A stretch of DNA of 7,873 bases from Bacteroidales bacterium UBA5206 (lineage in GTDB: Bacteria; Bacteroidota; Bacteroidia; Bacteroidales; Tenuifilaceae), in the NCBI GenBank assembly GCA_002412705.1, contig DHVO01000194.1, positions 1 to 7,873 on the forward strand. The letters run 5' to 3'. The first letter of the stretch is position 1. Each line of letters opens with the position of its first letter. The notes beneath the pieces are model-generated. The model was not told where the DNA came from. It made no database searches and saw nothing but the letters and a program-made list of their open reading frames with translations. A program made the translations under genes and the position numbers. Below are positions 1-6,091 of the stretch, one piece after another.

Positions 1-396
1 AAAACAGAGCTAAATGCCGAAGACTCAATGTGTAAGTTTGACGAGATACATATAACCAACATCATTCACAACCTGTTAGATAATGCGCTCAAGTATAAAA
101 GCGGTACACCCGAAATAACCGTTATTACCAAAACCGCCTCAAAAGGGATTGTAGTATCGGTTAAGGATAATGGCATTGGCATTAGCAAGGATAATCAGCG
201 CCGAATATTTGAGCAGTTTTACCGTGTGCCAACTGGTAATGTTCATAATGTAAAAGGATTTGGACTTGGGCTTAGCTATGTGAAGAAGATAGCCGAAGCT
301 CATGGTGGTAAAATTTGGGTTGAGAGCGCAGTTGGTGCTGGAAGTACATTCTCCATTTTCTTACCTAAAAATGGTCCTGAAGAGGACGCTAAATAA
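1..396 (+). CDS. Sensor histidine kinase, C-terminal ATPase domain (5'-truncated)
   Basis: This is the C-terminal 131 codons of a membrane-sensor type histidine kinase. The reading frame is open from base 1, so the sensor and the phospho-accepting histidine lie upstream of the window. The HATPase_c domain is complete. The N-box is IIHNLLDNALKY (residues 21-32 of the visible part), the G1 box is DNGIGI (55-60), the F-box is IFEQFYRVP (68-76), and the G2 box is GFGLGL (85-90) followed by SYVKKIAEAHGG. All ATP-contacting residues expected in this family are present, so the domain should be active. The response regulator begins 14 bp after the stop, so the two are almost certainly one operon and a cognate pair. 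The kinase-then-regulator order and the regulator's sequence resemble RprX/RprY of Bacteroides, but the missing sensor prevents a firm assignment. Confidence 0.93.
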   Translation, partial: KTELNAEDSMCKFDEIHITNIIHNLLDNALKYKSGTPEITVITKTASKGIVVSVKDNGIGISKDNQRRIFEQFYRVPTGNVHNVKGFGLGLSYVKKIAEAHGGKIWVESAVGAGSTFSIFLPKNGPEEDAK

Positions 397-410
397 CTAA
401 TCATACAGCT

Positions 411-1103
411 ATGGAAGACAGAAAAATTAGAATCCTACTAGCAGAGGACGACGAGAACCTAGGCCTTCTATTAAAAGAATACCTTAACGCTAAAGGTTTT
501 GAAACAGATCTTTATGTTGATGGTGAAAAGGCCTACAAGGGGTTTCAGAACAACTACTACGATATCTGTATTCTTGATGTAATGATGCCCATAAAGGATG
601 GTTTTACCCTTGCCAAAGATATTAGAATGGTTGAAAGCAGTATGCCCATTCTGTTCCTTACCGCAAAATCGATGAAAGAGGATGTACTTGAAGGCTTTAA
701 CATTGGAGCCGACGACTACATGACCAAACCCTTTAGCATTGAAGAGCTTTTGGTAAGACTTGAGGCTATACTACGTAGAACCCGCAAGGATGGGCAAAAC
801 AACAGCCAAAATGTGTACAAAATTGGCAAATACACATTCGATGCAACCAAGCAAACACTTGAACTTGACGACGAGGTTAGGCGCCTTACCACAAAAGAGT
901 CTGAGCTGCTCCGATACCTATGCGTTAACAAGAATGCGGTTCTAGACAGAAACTTTGCGCTTAAAACCATTTGGGTTGACGATAGCTACTTCAATGCCAG
1001 AAGCATGGACGTTTACATCACCAAGCTAAGGAAATACCTAAAGGACGATACCTCTGTGGAAATTATCAATGTAAGGGGGAAAGGTTTTAAGCTTATAAGT
1101 TAG
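411..1103 (+). CDS. OmpR/PhoB-class response regulator, RprY-like
   Basis: This is a cytoplasmic DNA-binding response regulator of 230 residues, the normal length for the OmpR class. The receiver domain (about 6-120) has the acidic pocket E12-D13-D14, the phospho-acceptor D56 in ILDVMMP, the switch residue T84 in FLTAKS, and K106 in MTKPF. The C-terminal winged helix (about 133-230) has LTTKESELLRYL, a recognition-helix stretch RSMDVYITKLRKYL, and the final wing NVRGKGFKL. All signalling residues are intact, so D56 phosphorylation by the upstream kinase should control DNA binding. The ATG at 411 follows the kinase stop by 14 bp without a recognisable Shine-Dalgarno sequence, which is usual for Bacteroidota. 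The similarity to RprY of Bacteroides is from memory of the family; target genes cannot be inferred from the sequence. Confidence 0.95.
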   Translation: MEDRKIRILLAEDDENLGLLLKEYLNAKGFETDLYVDGEKAYKGFQNNYYDICILDVMMPIKDGFTLAKDIRMVESSMPILFLTAKSMKEDVLEGFNIGADDYMTKPFSIEELLVRLEAILRRTRKDGQNNSQNVYKIGKYTFDATKQTLELDDEVRRLTTKESELLRYLCVNKNAVLDRNFALKTIWVDDSYFNARSMDVYITKLRKYLKDDTSVEIINVRGKGFKLIS

Positions 1104-1252
1104 CTTAGCCATAACTTTTGTCAACTTTTTTCGTTTAACTAGAAGCAAACACGCCCAATGGCAGTGCCCGTATTGTTTTATTCGGGTAATTGTTGTATTA
1201 TTATGGTTGGTTAAATAGATCTTTACGCAAAGTAGTTGGAAAAATGAACGAT

Positions 1253-1636
1253 ATGGAAAAGATTGTTATTGAACCCACTTTAGAAACGCCCAAAGTAGTA
1301 CTAGACAGTGAGTCTAGCGTAATTGAGATATCGGGGAACTCATTGCCTGAGGATGTACACTCATTCTACTCACCCATCATTTCATGGTTGGATGAGTATA
1401 AAATCCAACCCAATCATCGCACCGAAGTAGTATTCAACTTTGAGTACTACAACACCTCTTCGTCAAAAATGATTCTGCGCATACTTGAAAAGTTCAGGGA
1501 AATACACAGAAAAGGATTTGACGTTGAAGTACAGTGGCACTACATGGAAGACGATGAAGACATGATTGAGGCTGGCGAAGATTACTCTGAGAACATTAAG
1601 GTGCCATTTAAGTTTATTTCTCATCCTCGTAAATAG
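1253..1636 (+). CDS. SiaC-family (DUF1987) regulatory phosphoprotein
   Basis: This is a small cytoplasmic protein of the SiaC/DUF1987 family. In Pseudomonas aeruginosa, SiaC is phosphorylated on a threonine by the kinase SiaB and dephosphorylated by the PP2C phosphatase SiaA. Unphosphorylated SiaC binds and activates the diguanylate cyclase SiaD. The family pattern is clear: an N-terminal IEPTLETPKVVLD, then IEISGNSLPEDV, FYSPIISWLDEY, and the phosphosite motif FEYYNTSSSKM. I chose the ATG at 1253 because it gives 127 residues, close to the family length, starts at MEKIVIEPT, and puts the motif threonine at position 68, the same number as in P. aeruginosa SiaC. The frame stays open back to an ATG at 1190 (148 residues) and includes an ATG at 1244, but the extra residues do not look like the family. 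No SiaA, SiaB or SiaD partner is visible in the window. The next gene starts 23 bp downstream. The 149 bp upstream gap holds no convincing promoter or terminator. Confidence 0.87.
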   Translation: MEKIVIEPTLETPKVVLDSESSVIEISGNSLPEDVHSFYSPIISWLDEYKIQPNHRTEVVFNFEYYNTSSSKMILRILEKFREIHRKGFDVEVQWHYMEDDEDMIEAGEDYSENIKVPFKFISHPRK

Positions 1637-1659
1637 TTAAATCCGTAATTCTTATCCAA

Positions 1660-3132
1660 ATGTCTAGCACCCTTATTAGGCTAAAGCTATTAGCAACAAA
1701 AATCTCAGGGGGTTTTCCCGAAACTGAAAAGTTGGAGGAGAAAGAAGAGAATCTTCGTAGAGAATACGAAGATTTTACTGCTTTTGAGAATTCGGAAGAG
1801 CTACAGAACTACCAGAATCTCAAGCAGTGGGCTGAGTCTGCTGAGCCCGTTAATGAGAAAAAGCAGCTAGAGGCCTTAACCTATAAAGGTTCCGAAGAAC
1901 AAAAGTTAGAGCAAGAACTTGCCGCGCTAAGCAAACAAAAGGCACTAAAGAACTACCTTAAACTTAAGGATTCCGACACCATAAAATTCTTTGAAGAGTT
2001 TAAGCAATCGGGCAAATACGAGGAGTATAAAACCCTTACCGATTTTGTTAAAAGTGCTCAATACAAGGCCAATAGGAGCGCATACAAAAAAAGCAACTCC
2101 GAGGAGTACCAAAAGGAACTCTCCCTTAAACAACTAAAGAACAATGCATCGCTTAAGCGATACGAGAAGTTATTAAAACAGTCGGAAGTAAAAGATTACT
2201 ACTCCATTAAAGAGTCCGATACCCTAAAGCGCTTCATCGAAGTAAAAGCTTACGTAGAATCGGATGAGTTTAGGAAGAAGAAGGAGTACCTCCAATCAAA
2301 GAACAAGTTTGAGCAAACCGAATCTTATAAGAAGCTTCAAGAGTTTAATAACCTTAAAAACTCGGAGAAAATTAAGTGGTACTTCAAAACTAAGGGTACC
2401 AATAAATTCGATAAACTTAAGGAATGGGAGCTAACCTTTTCCGATGATTTTGAGGGCAAAACACTGGATACAAGCAAGTGGATTACCCGATACTTTTGGG
2501 GAGAAGCCATACTAAACAAGGGCTACTCTATGGCCAATGAGAATCACTGCTACACAGAGGGACAAAACCTTAAGCTGGATAGCAGTAGGCTAACCATTGA
2601 AACAAGGAGAGAAGAGGCAAGTGGGCTTGCTTGGGATGCCAAATTTGGATTTGTACCCAAAACATTCAACTACACCTCGGGTATTGTTACCACAGGTAAC
2701 TCCTTTAGGCAAAAACATGGGAAGTTTGAAGCCAAGGTTAAGTTCTCCGATTCCAAGGGAATTTACCATGCGTTTTGGCTCGTGGGCGATAAAATGCTAC
2801 CTGAAGTAGATGTGTTCCGTAAAAGAGGGAATAAGCAGAATATTCAAGGCGCCTACTTTTGGCAAAATGGCGAAGCCAACAAGCACAAAAAGAGCGTTGC
2901 CGATGTTAGCGTAGATCTTTCTAAAAAAGCATACATCCTTAGCATTGAATGGACCGAAAAACATATAACTTGGTTTGTAAACGGTATTCCTTTTAAAGAG
3001 CAAACCAATAATCTACCTGAAACTCCGCTATACGTAGCATTATCGTCGGGGGTAACAAATGATGTGGCCGATCTTAACGTTCCTGCAACCCTTGAGGTTG
3101 ACTGGGTGCGCTGCTGGAAAAAAGTACTCTAG
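1660..3132 (+). CDS. Helical-repeat protein with C-terminal GH16-like (ConA-type) domain, probable pseudoenzyme
   Basis: This 490-residue protein has two parts. Residues 42-256 are a charged, lysine- and glutamate-rich array of short degenerate helical repeats. Residues about 258-490 resemble family 16 glycoside hydrolases: FSDDFEGKTLD (260-270) with W274, an ANENHCYTEG segment, YTSGIVTTG, HGKFEAKVKF (353-362), HAFWLVG (370-376), and a closing VDWVRCWKK. Family 16 enzymes carry ExDxE or ExDxxE, with the last glutamate as acid/base. Here the motif is EVDVFR (382-387): E382 and D384 remain, but position 386 is F and 387 is R, so neither spacing has the acid/base residue. I infer a carbohydrate-binding or otherwise repurposed domain rather than a normal hydrolase. 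The N-terminus (MSSTLIRLKLLATKIS) is not a convincing signal peptide and has no lipobox, so the protein is probably cytoplasmic, which is unusual for GH16. It is likely cotranscribed with the SiaC-like gene 23 bp upstream, and a strong terminator follows. Confidence 0.82.
   Translation: MSSTLIRLKLLATKISGGFPETEKLEEKEENLRREYEDFTAFENSEELQNYQNLKQWAESAEPVNEKKQLEALTYKGSEEQKLEQELAALSKQKALKNYLKLKDSDTIKFFEEFKQSGKYEEYKTLTDFVKSAQYKANRSAYKKSNSEEYQKELSLKQLKNNASLKRYEKLLKQSEVKDYYSIKESDTLKRFIEVKAYVESDEFRKKKEYLQSKNKFEQTESYKKLQEFNNLKNSEKIKWYFKTKGTNKFDKLKEWELTFSDDFEGKTLDTSKWITRYFWGEAILNKGYSMANENHCYTEGQNLKLDSSRLTIETRREEASGLAWDAKFGFVPKTFNYTSGIVTTGNSFRQKHGKFEAKVKFSDSKGIYHAFWLVGDKMLPEVDVFRKRGNKQNIQGAYFWQNGEANKHKKSVADVSVDLSKKAYILSIEWTEKHITWFVNGIPFKEQTNNLPETPLYVALSSGVTNDVADLNVPATLEVDWVRCWKKVL
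1783..2427 (+). repeat. Array of about 12 degenerate 14-18-residue helical repeats (protein level)
   Basis: Residues 42-256 of the GH16-like protein can be cut into about a dozen units built on a pattern of S/N, two residues, a hydrophobic residue, K, x, Y/F, two residues, L/F/I, K. Examples are NSEELQNYQNLKQWAES (44-60), SDTIKFFEEFKQS (105-117), NASLKRYEKLLKQS (162-175), SDTLKRFIEVKAYVES (186-201), ESYKKLQEFNNLKNS (221-235) and NSEKIKWYFKTK (234-245). The recurring S-[DE]-x at unit starts looks like a helix N-cap, suggesting a chain of short helices (a solenoid or broken coiled coil) rather than one long coil. The repeats are not obvious at DNA level. I do not recognise a named repeat family. 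Confidence 0.65.
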
Positions 3133-3160
3133 GTTTTAGTTTTATAATAATTAGAATTGA

Positions 3161-3199
3161 CAAGCCCCATTTGGACAATCCAAATGGGGCTTGCTTTTA
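3161..3199 (+). terminator. Intrinsic terminator between convergent genes
   Basis: A perfect 15 bp inverted repeat (3161-3175 with 3179-3193, arm starting CAAGCCCCATTTGG) encloses a 3-nt loop. It is followed on the + strand by CTTTTAT. It lies 28 bp after the stop of the GH16-like gene and 20 bp beyond the stop of the convergent minus-strand gene. It can stop transcripts from both sides, but the U-rich tail is better on the + strand. Confidence 0.88.
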
Positions 3200-3213
3200 T
3201 GGTTTAATTGGTG

Positions 3214-4008
3214 CTAAAATAACATTAGAGCAACTACGTTAAGGTTTGTCCTAAACCCATCGGAATAGGTCTCCTTGGTATCGAAAGTCCATGTCCATCG
3301 TGTAACCTGCTCACCTTTTTCTATGGGAATATAAACGGTGGGCCTTGTACCAACCTCTACCCCACTTTCATCGAAAAACTCCTCCTCGTAATCGGCAACT
3401 AACACACCCCGGGCCTGCAACAACAAGTTCATATGATTGGCTTGGACTATACGGGAAATGGGTTCAACATCGGCGGGCTTAATTGCGCCCCTCATCAATA
3501 GGTAATCGGTAATTAATACGCTGGTTTGGCTCAGAATGTTGGCAGAGATAACTAGTTCATCGTTAGCAAAGTGAAATGGATTGCTAAGCCCCGATAAGCT
3601 ACCAATTAGCTCAAACGCACCTAGGTTGCTTTTTTTACGTTTAGCAAAATCATAGGCAAGTTCTATTGCACCACCCGTTATGTCTGTTGTTTGAAACGTA
3701 ATGAGTGCATTCTCCCTGTAACGGTGCATAACCTGTCGGGGATGGGCAATATCAACAAGTGTTACGTGCACGCCATTGTTAACAAGTTCGGTTAGTGGAA
3801 TATCCAAAAGCCATCCACTACCTAATATGCGAACTTTTTGGGTACCCGTTCTAGCTACAGCATCAAGTATATACTCCTTTGTTTTAGATAAATGCCCTTT
3901 CCAGCTCCCCTCTTCCCCAAGGAAACGCCTCATTATTCCCGCTTGGCCAGAATAGTAGCCCATGCGGTATAGCATATACCTGTACTTTATGTTATTGCTC
4001 CAACTCAT
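3214..4008 (-). CDS. Conserved hypothetical protein with Rossmann/methyltransferase-like core
   Basis: This is a 264-residue protein of unknown function. The N-terminal part is basic and aromatic (NNIKYRYMLYRMGYYSGQAG), followed by a likely helical stretch HLSKTKEYILDAVA. A Rossmann-like start follows: a beta strand and glycine loop KVRILGSGWLLDIPL (58-72), then HVTLVDIAHP (81-90), whose D86 sits where SAM-dependent methyltransferases place an acidic residue that binds the ribose. The glycine motif is degenerate (GSGWLLD), so cofactor binding is an inference. There is no signal peptide and no clear membrane segment. I start it at the ATG at 4008. A longer reading from TTG at 4047 would begin inside the hairpin of the lepA terminator and add a hydrophobic tail encoded partly by the T-tract, which is unlikely. 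The gene is downstream of lepA on the same strand; I see no -7 box of the TAnnTTTG form between 4009 and about 4200. I recall similar proteins in other Bacteroidota, without known function. Confidence 0.8.
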   Translation of the reverse strand: MSWSNNIKYRYMLYRMGYYSGQAGIMRRFLGEEGSWKGHLSKTKEYILDAVARTGTQKVRILGSGWLLDIPLTELVNNGVHVTLVDIAHPRQVMHRYRENALITFQTTDITGGAIELAYDFAKRKKSNLGAFELIGSLSGLSNPFHFANDELVISANILSQTSVLITDYLLMRGAIKPADVEPISRIVQANHMNLLLQARGVLVADYEEEFFDESGVEVGTRPTVYIPIEKGEQVTRWTWTFDTKETYSDGFRTNLNVVALMLF

Positions 4009-4026
4009 AAGGCTATGAACGAGTAT

Positions 4027-4052
4027 AAAAAAAGCGGTTGAGAACAACCGCT
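4027..4052 (-). terminator. Intrinsic terminator of lepA, overlapping its stop codon
   Basis: Read on the minus strand, an 8 bp perfect stem (AGCGGTTG with CAACCGCT, positions 4052-4045 and 4040-4033) encloses a TTCT loop. It is followed by a run of seven T (4033-4027). The first two bases of the left arm belong to the lepA stop codon TAG (4053-4051). This is a textbook intrinsic terminator. The start of the next gene lies only 18 nt beyond the T-run. Confidence 0.87.
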
Positions 4053-5838
4053 AATCCATTTTAAGCACGGCAAGGAAGGCCTGCTGTGGAACCTCCACAG
4101 AACCAACCTGGCGCATACGTTTTTTACCCTTTTTCTGCTTCTCAAGTAGCTTACGCTTACGCGATATATCGCCACCATAACATTTGGCCGTAACATCCTT
4201 GCGGAGCGCCTTTATGGTCTCGCGTGCAATAATTTTTGCACCAATGGCGGCCTGAATAGCAATATCGAACTGCTGCCGAGGAATTAGCTCCTTTAGCTTC
4301 TCGCACATCTTACGACCAAAATCGTATGAATGGTCGCGGTGAATAAGCGACGACAGCGCATCAACAGGCTCTCCATTCAAAAGAATATCGAGTTTAACAA
4401 GCTGAGCCTCCTGGTAACCATCAAGATAGTAGTCGAACGAGGCATATCCCCTAGAGATAGATTTTAGCTTATCGTAGAAGTCGAAAACAATCTCACTCAG
4501 CGGCATAGTTAGGGTTAGCTCTACCCTATCGGATGTTAAGAACACCTGATTACGAAGAATTCCCCTTTTATCGATACAGAGCTTCATTACTGATCCCAGA
4601 AACTCGCTTTTGGTGATAACCTGCGCGTTAATGGTTGGCTCCTCAATATAGTCTATAATGGTTGGACCTGGTAAACCACTTGGATTGTGCACCTCAATAA
4701 TATCGCCCTTGGTTGTATAAACCTTAAACGAAACGTTGGGCACAGTGGTAATAACGTCCATGTCGAACTCACGGTACAAACGCTCCTGAATAATCTCCAT
4801 ATGCAGCAGGCCAAGGAACCCGCAGCGGAAACCAAAACCTAGAGCTACCGAGGACTCCGGCTCAAAGGTGAGCGAAGCATCATTAAGCTGAAGCTTCTCC
4901 AGCGAAGCACGTAAATCCTCATACTCATCGGCCTCAACGGGATAAACCCCAGCAAACACCATTGGTTTTACATCTTCAAAACCAGCAATGGCACTTTTAC
5001 ATGGCTTTTCTTTATGCGTAACGGTATCGCCTACCTTTACCTCTTTTGAGTCCTTTACACCCGAAATGATGTAACCCACATTTCCTGCACTAAGCTCACT
5101 ACGCGGGTGCATTTTTAGCTTTAGAACGCCTATCTCATCGGCATCATACTCATGTCCCGTGTTAAAAAACTTAACCTTATCACCCTTCTTAATTGTACCA
5201 TTAAAAATCTTGAAGTAAGCAATGATTCCGCGGAACGAGTTAAACACCGAGTCGAAAATAAGCGCCTGAAGAGGTGCATTAGGATCGCCAGCAGGAGCCT
5301 TAACACGGTTTACAATGGCTTCAAGAATTTCATCTACGCCAACCCCAGTCTTAGCACTGGCAAGTATAATCTCCTCCTTTTTGCAACCAATAAGATCGAT
5401 AATCTGATCCTGAACATCCTCAACCATAGCAGCCTCCATATCGATCTTGTTGATTACAGGAATAATCTCCAAGTCGTGGTTAAGCGCAAGGTAAAGGTTT
5501 GAAATGGTTTGTGCCTGAATGCCCTGCGAAGCGTCCACTATAAGTAGAGCCCCCTCGCATGAAGCAATGGCGCGAGACACCTCGTAGGAAAAGTCAACGT
5601 GACCTGGGGTGTCTATTAAGTTAAGTGTATATTTTTGCCCGTTAAACTCATAATCCATCTGAATGGCATGGCTCTTAATGGTAATGCCCTTTTCGCGTTC
5701 AAGATCCATGCTATCCAAAACCTGATCCTGAAACTCCCGCTCGCTGAGGGTATTTGTCCTCTCAAGCAGCCTGTCGGCCAGCGTGCTCTTTCCGTGGTCA
5801 ATGTGGGCAATAATGCAGAAGTTCCTAATGTTTTCCAT
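4051..5838 (-). CDS. lepA: Elongation factor 4 (LepA), ribosomal back-translocase GTPase
   Basis: This is a complete LepA/EF4 of 595 residues, the usual length. It is a cytoplasmic translational GTPase that binds the ribosome, and is linked to back-translocation of stalled ribosomes and to 30S biogenesis. The G domain shows G1 AHIDHGKST (11-19), G2 with GITIK (51-55), G3 DTPGH (76-80, with the catalytic-type H80), G4 NKID (130-133) and G5 SAKTG (161-165). EF-G-like domains follow, with GFGFRCGFLGLLHMEI typical of the family. The LepA-specific C-terminal domain is present, including DAIQ-type helices and the basic RKRKLLEKQKKGKKRMRQVG, and it ends in PQQAFLAVLKMD. Nothing is missing or unusual. 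The ATG at 5838 aligns with the family N-terminus (MENIRNFCIIAHIDHGKS). It is not followed by signal peptidase lepB, its partner in Escherichia coli; the downstream gene is the methyltransferase-like protein. Confidence 0.99.
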   Translation of the reverse strand: MENIRNFCIIAHIDHGKSTLADRLLERTNTLSEREFQDQVLDSMDLEREKGITIKSHAIQMDYEFNGQKYTLNLIDTPGHVDFSYEVSRAIASCEGALLIVDASQGIQAQTISNLYLALNHDLEIIPVINKIDMEAAMVEDVQDQIIDLIGCKKEEIILASAKTGVGVDEILEAIVNRVKAPAGDPNAPLQALIFDSVFNSFRGIIAYFKIFNGTIKKGDKVKFFNTGHEYDADEIGVLKLKMHPRSELSAGNVGYIISGVKDSKEVKVGDTVTHKEKPCKSAIAGFEDVKPMVFAGVYPVEADEYEDLRASLEKLQLNDASLTFEPESSVALGFGFRCGFLGLLHMEIIQERLYREFDMDVITTVPNVSFKVYTTKGDIIEVHNPSGLPGPTIIDYIEEPTINAQVITKSEFLGSVMKLCIDKRGILRNQVFLTSDRVELTLTMPLSEIVFDFYDKLKSISRGYASFDYYLDGYQEAQLVKLDILLNGEPVDALSSLIHRDHSYDFGRKMCEKLKELIPRQQFDIAIQAAIGAKIIARETIKALRKDVTAKCYGGDISRKRKLLEKQKKGKKRMRQVGSVEVPQQAFLAVLKMD

Positions 5839-5858
5839 TGTTGTTTCTTATTGGACTG

Positions 5859-5866
5859 CAAAGATA
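5859..5866 (-). promoter_or_regulatory. Putative lepA promoter, -7 box
   Basis: TATCTTTG on the minus strand fits the Bacteroidota -7 consensus TAnnTTTG exactly. It ends 20 nt before the lepA ATG, giving a short leader. A matching TTTG -33 box at the usual spacing is not evident, so the call rests on the -7 box and its position. Confidence 0.5.
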
Positions 5867-5930
5867 TCTAAAAAAGAGGAATGGAGAATACTCTTACCTC
5901 GAAGCAAGTAACATAAATTACCCTAAAATA

Positions 5931-5938
5931 TAGCTTTG
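5931..5938 (+). promoter_or_regulatory. Putative promoter of the multi-PAS kinase, -7 box
   Basis: TAGCTTTG on the + strand fits TAnnTTTG exactly. It lies 153 nt before the kinase ATG, so a transcript from here would have a leader of roughly 145 nt. No good -33 TTTG is seen upstream. The box overlaps a small inverted repeat CTTTG-CA-CAAAG (5934-5945) and one copy of a direct repeat ATAGCT (5930-5935 and 5951-5956, 21 bp apart), which could be operator-like. No alternative -7 match closer to the gene was found. Confidence 0.38.
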
Positions 5939-5974
5939 CACAAAGACTGAATAGCTAAAGGGGTTGAATCTATA

Positions 5975-6004
5975 CCATAAATCTCATAAATTAGGGATTT
6001 ATGG
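5975..6004 (+). promoter_or_regulatory. Inverted repeat in the leader of the multi-PAS kinase
   Basis: A perfect 9 bp inverted repeat pairs CCATAAATC (5975-5983) with GATTTATGG (5996-6004). Two more pairs inside (one G-U) leave an 8-nt loop. An outer helix is also possible between about 5960-5965 and 6007-6012, with GGGT facing ACCC, and a short T-run (6014-6018) follows. It may be an operator, an attenuator-like leader hairpin or a chance structure. It is AT-rich and lies 87 bp upstream of the start codon. Confidence 0.4.
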
Positions 6005-6091
6005 CTGACCCTATTTTTCCAAGTAATCTTTATGAACTGCTTATATAATCAATTGTTGGTACAGTTTGTTTATTTATAAAAAGGCATAAAA

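Noticed and set aside
1097..1117. AT-rich 6 bp inverted repeat after the response regulator, followed by T-rich sequence, as a terminator
   Set aside because: The stem AAGTTA/TAACTT is short and nearly all A-T with a 9-nt loop, so it is too weak to call.
1111..1120. TAACTTTTG as a promoter -7 box for the SiaC-like gene
   Set aside because: The spacing within the box is one base too long for TAnnTTTG and no -33 element is seen. TATGGTTG at 1202-1209 is also only a partial match.
1161..1187. Hairpin GCCCG...CGGGT in the 149 bp gap before the SiaC-like gene
   Set aside because: Only four or five pairs around a 12-nt loop, with no T-run at its end; probably chance.
1190..1252. N-terminal extension of the SiaC-like protein from ATG 1190
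   Set aside because: The extra 21 residues do not resemble the family, while the start at 1253 gives the family length and N-terminus.
1945..2133. Minus-strand open frame encoding a hydrophobic 62-residue peptide
   Set aside because: It is antisense to the lysine/glutamate-rich repeat region. Antisense of AAR/GAR-rich codons produces leucine, phenylalanine and valine, so the hydrophobic look is an artefact.
5152..5502. A 116-codon open frame on the + strand inside lepA
   Set aside because: It is antisense to the conserved GTPase-domain region of lepA and its translation shows no family features; it is a shadow of lepA codon use.
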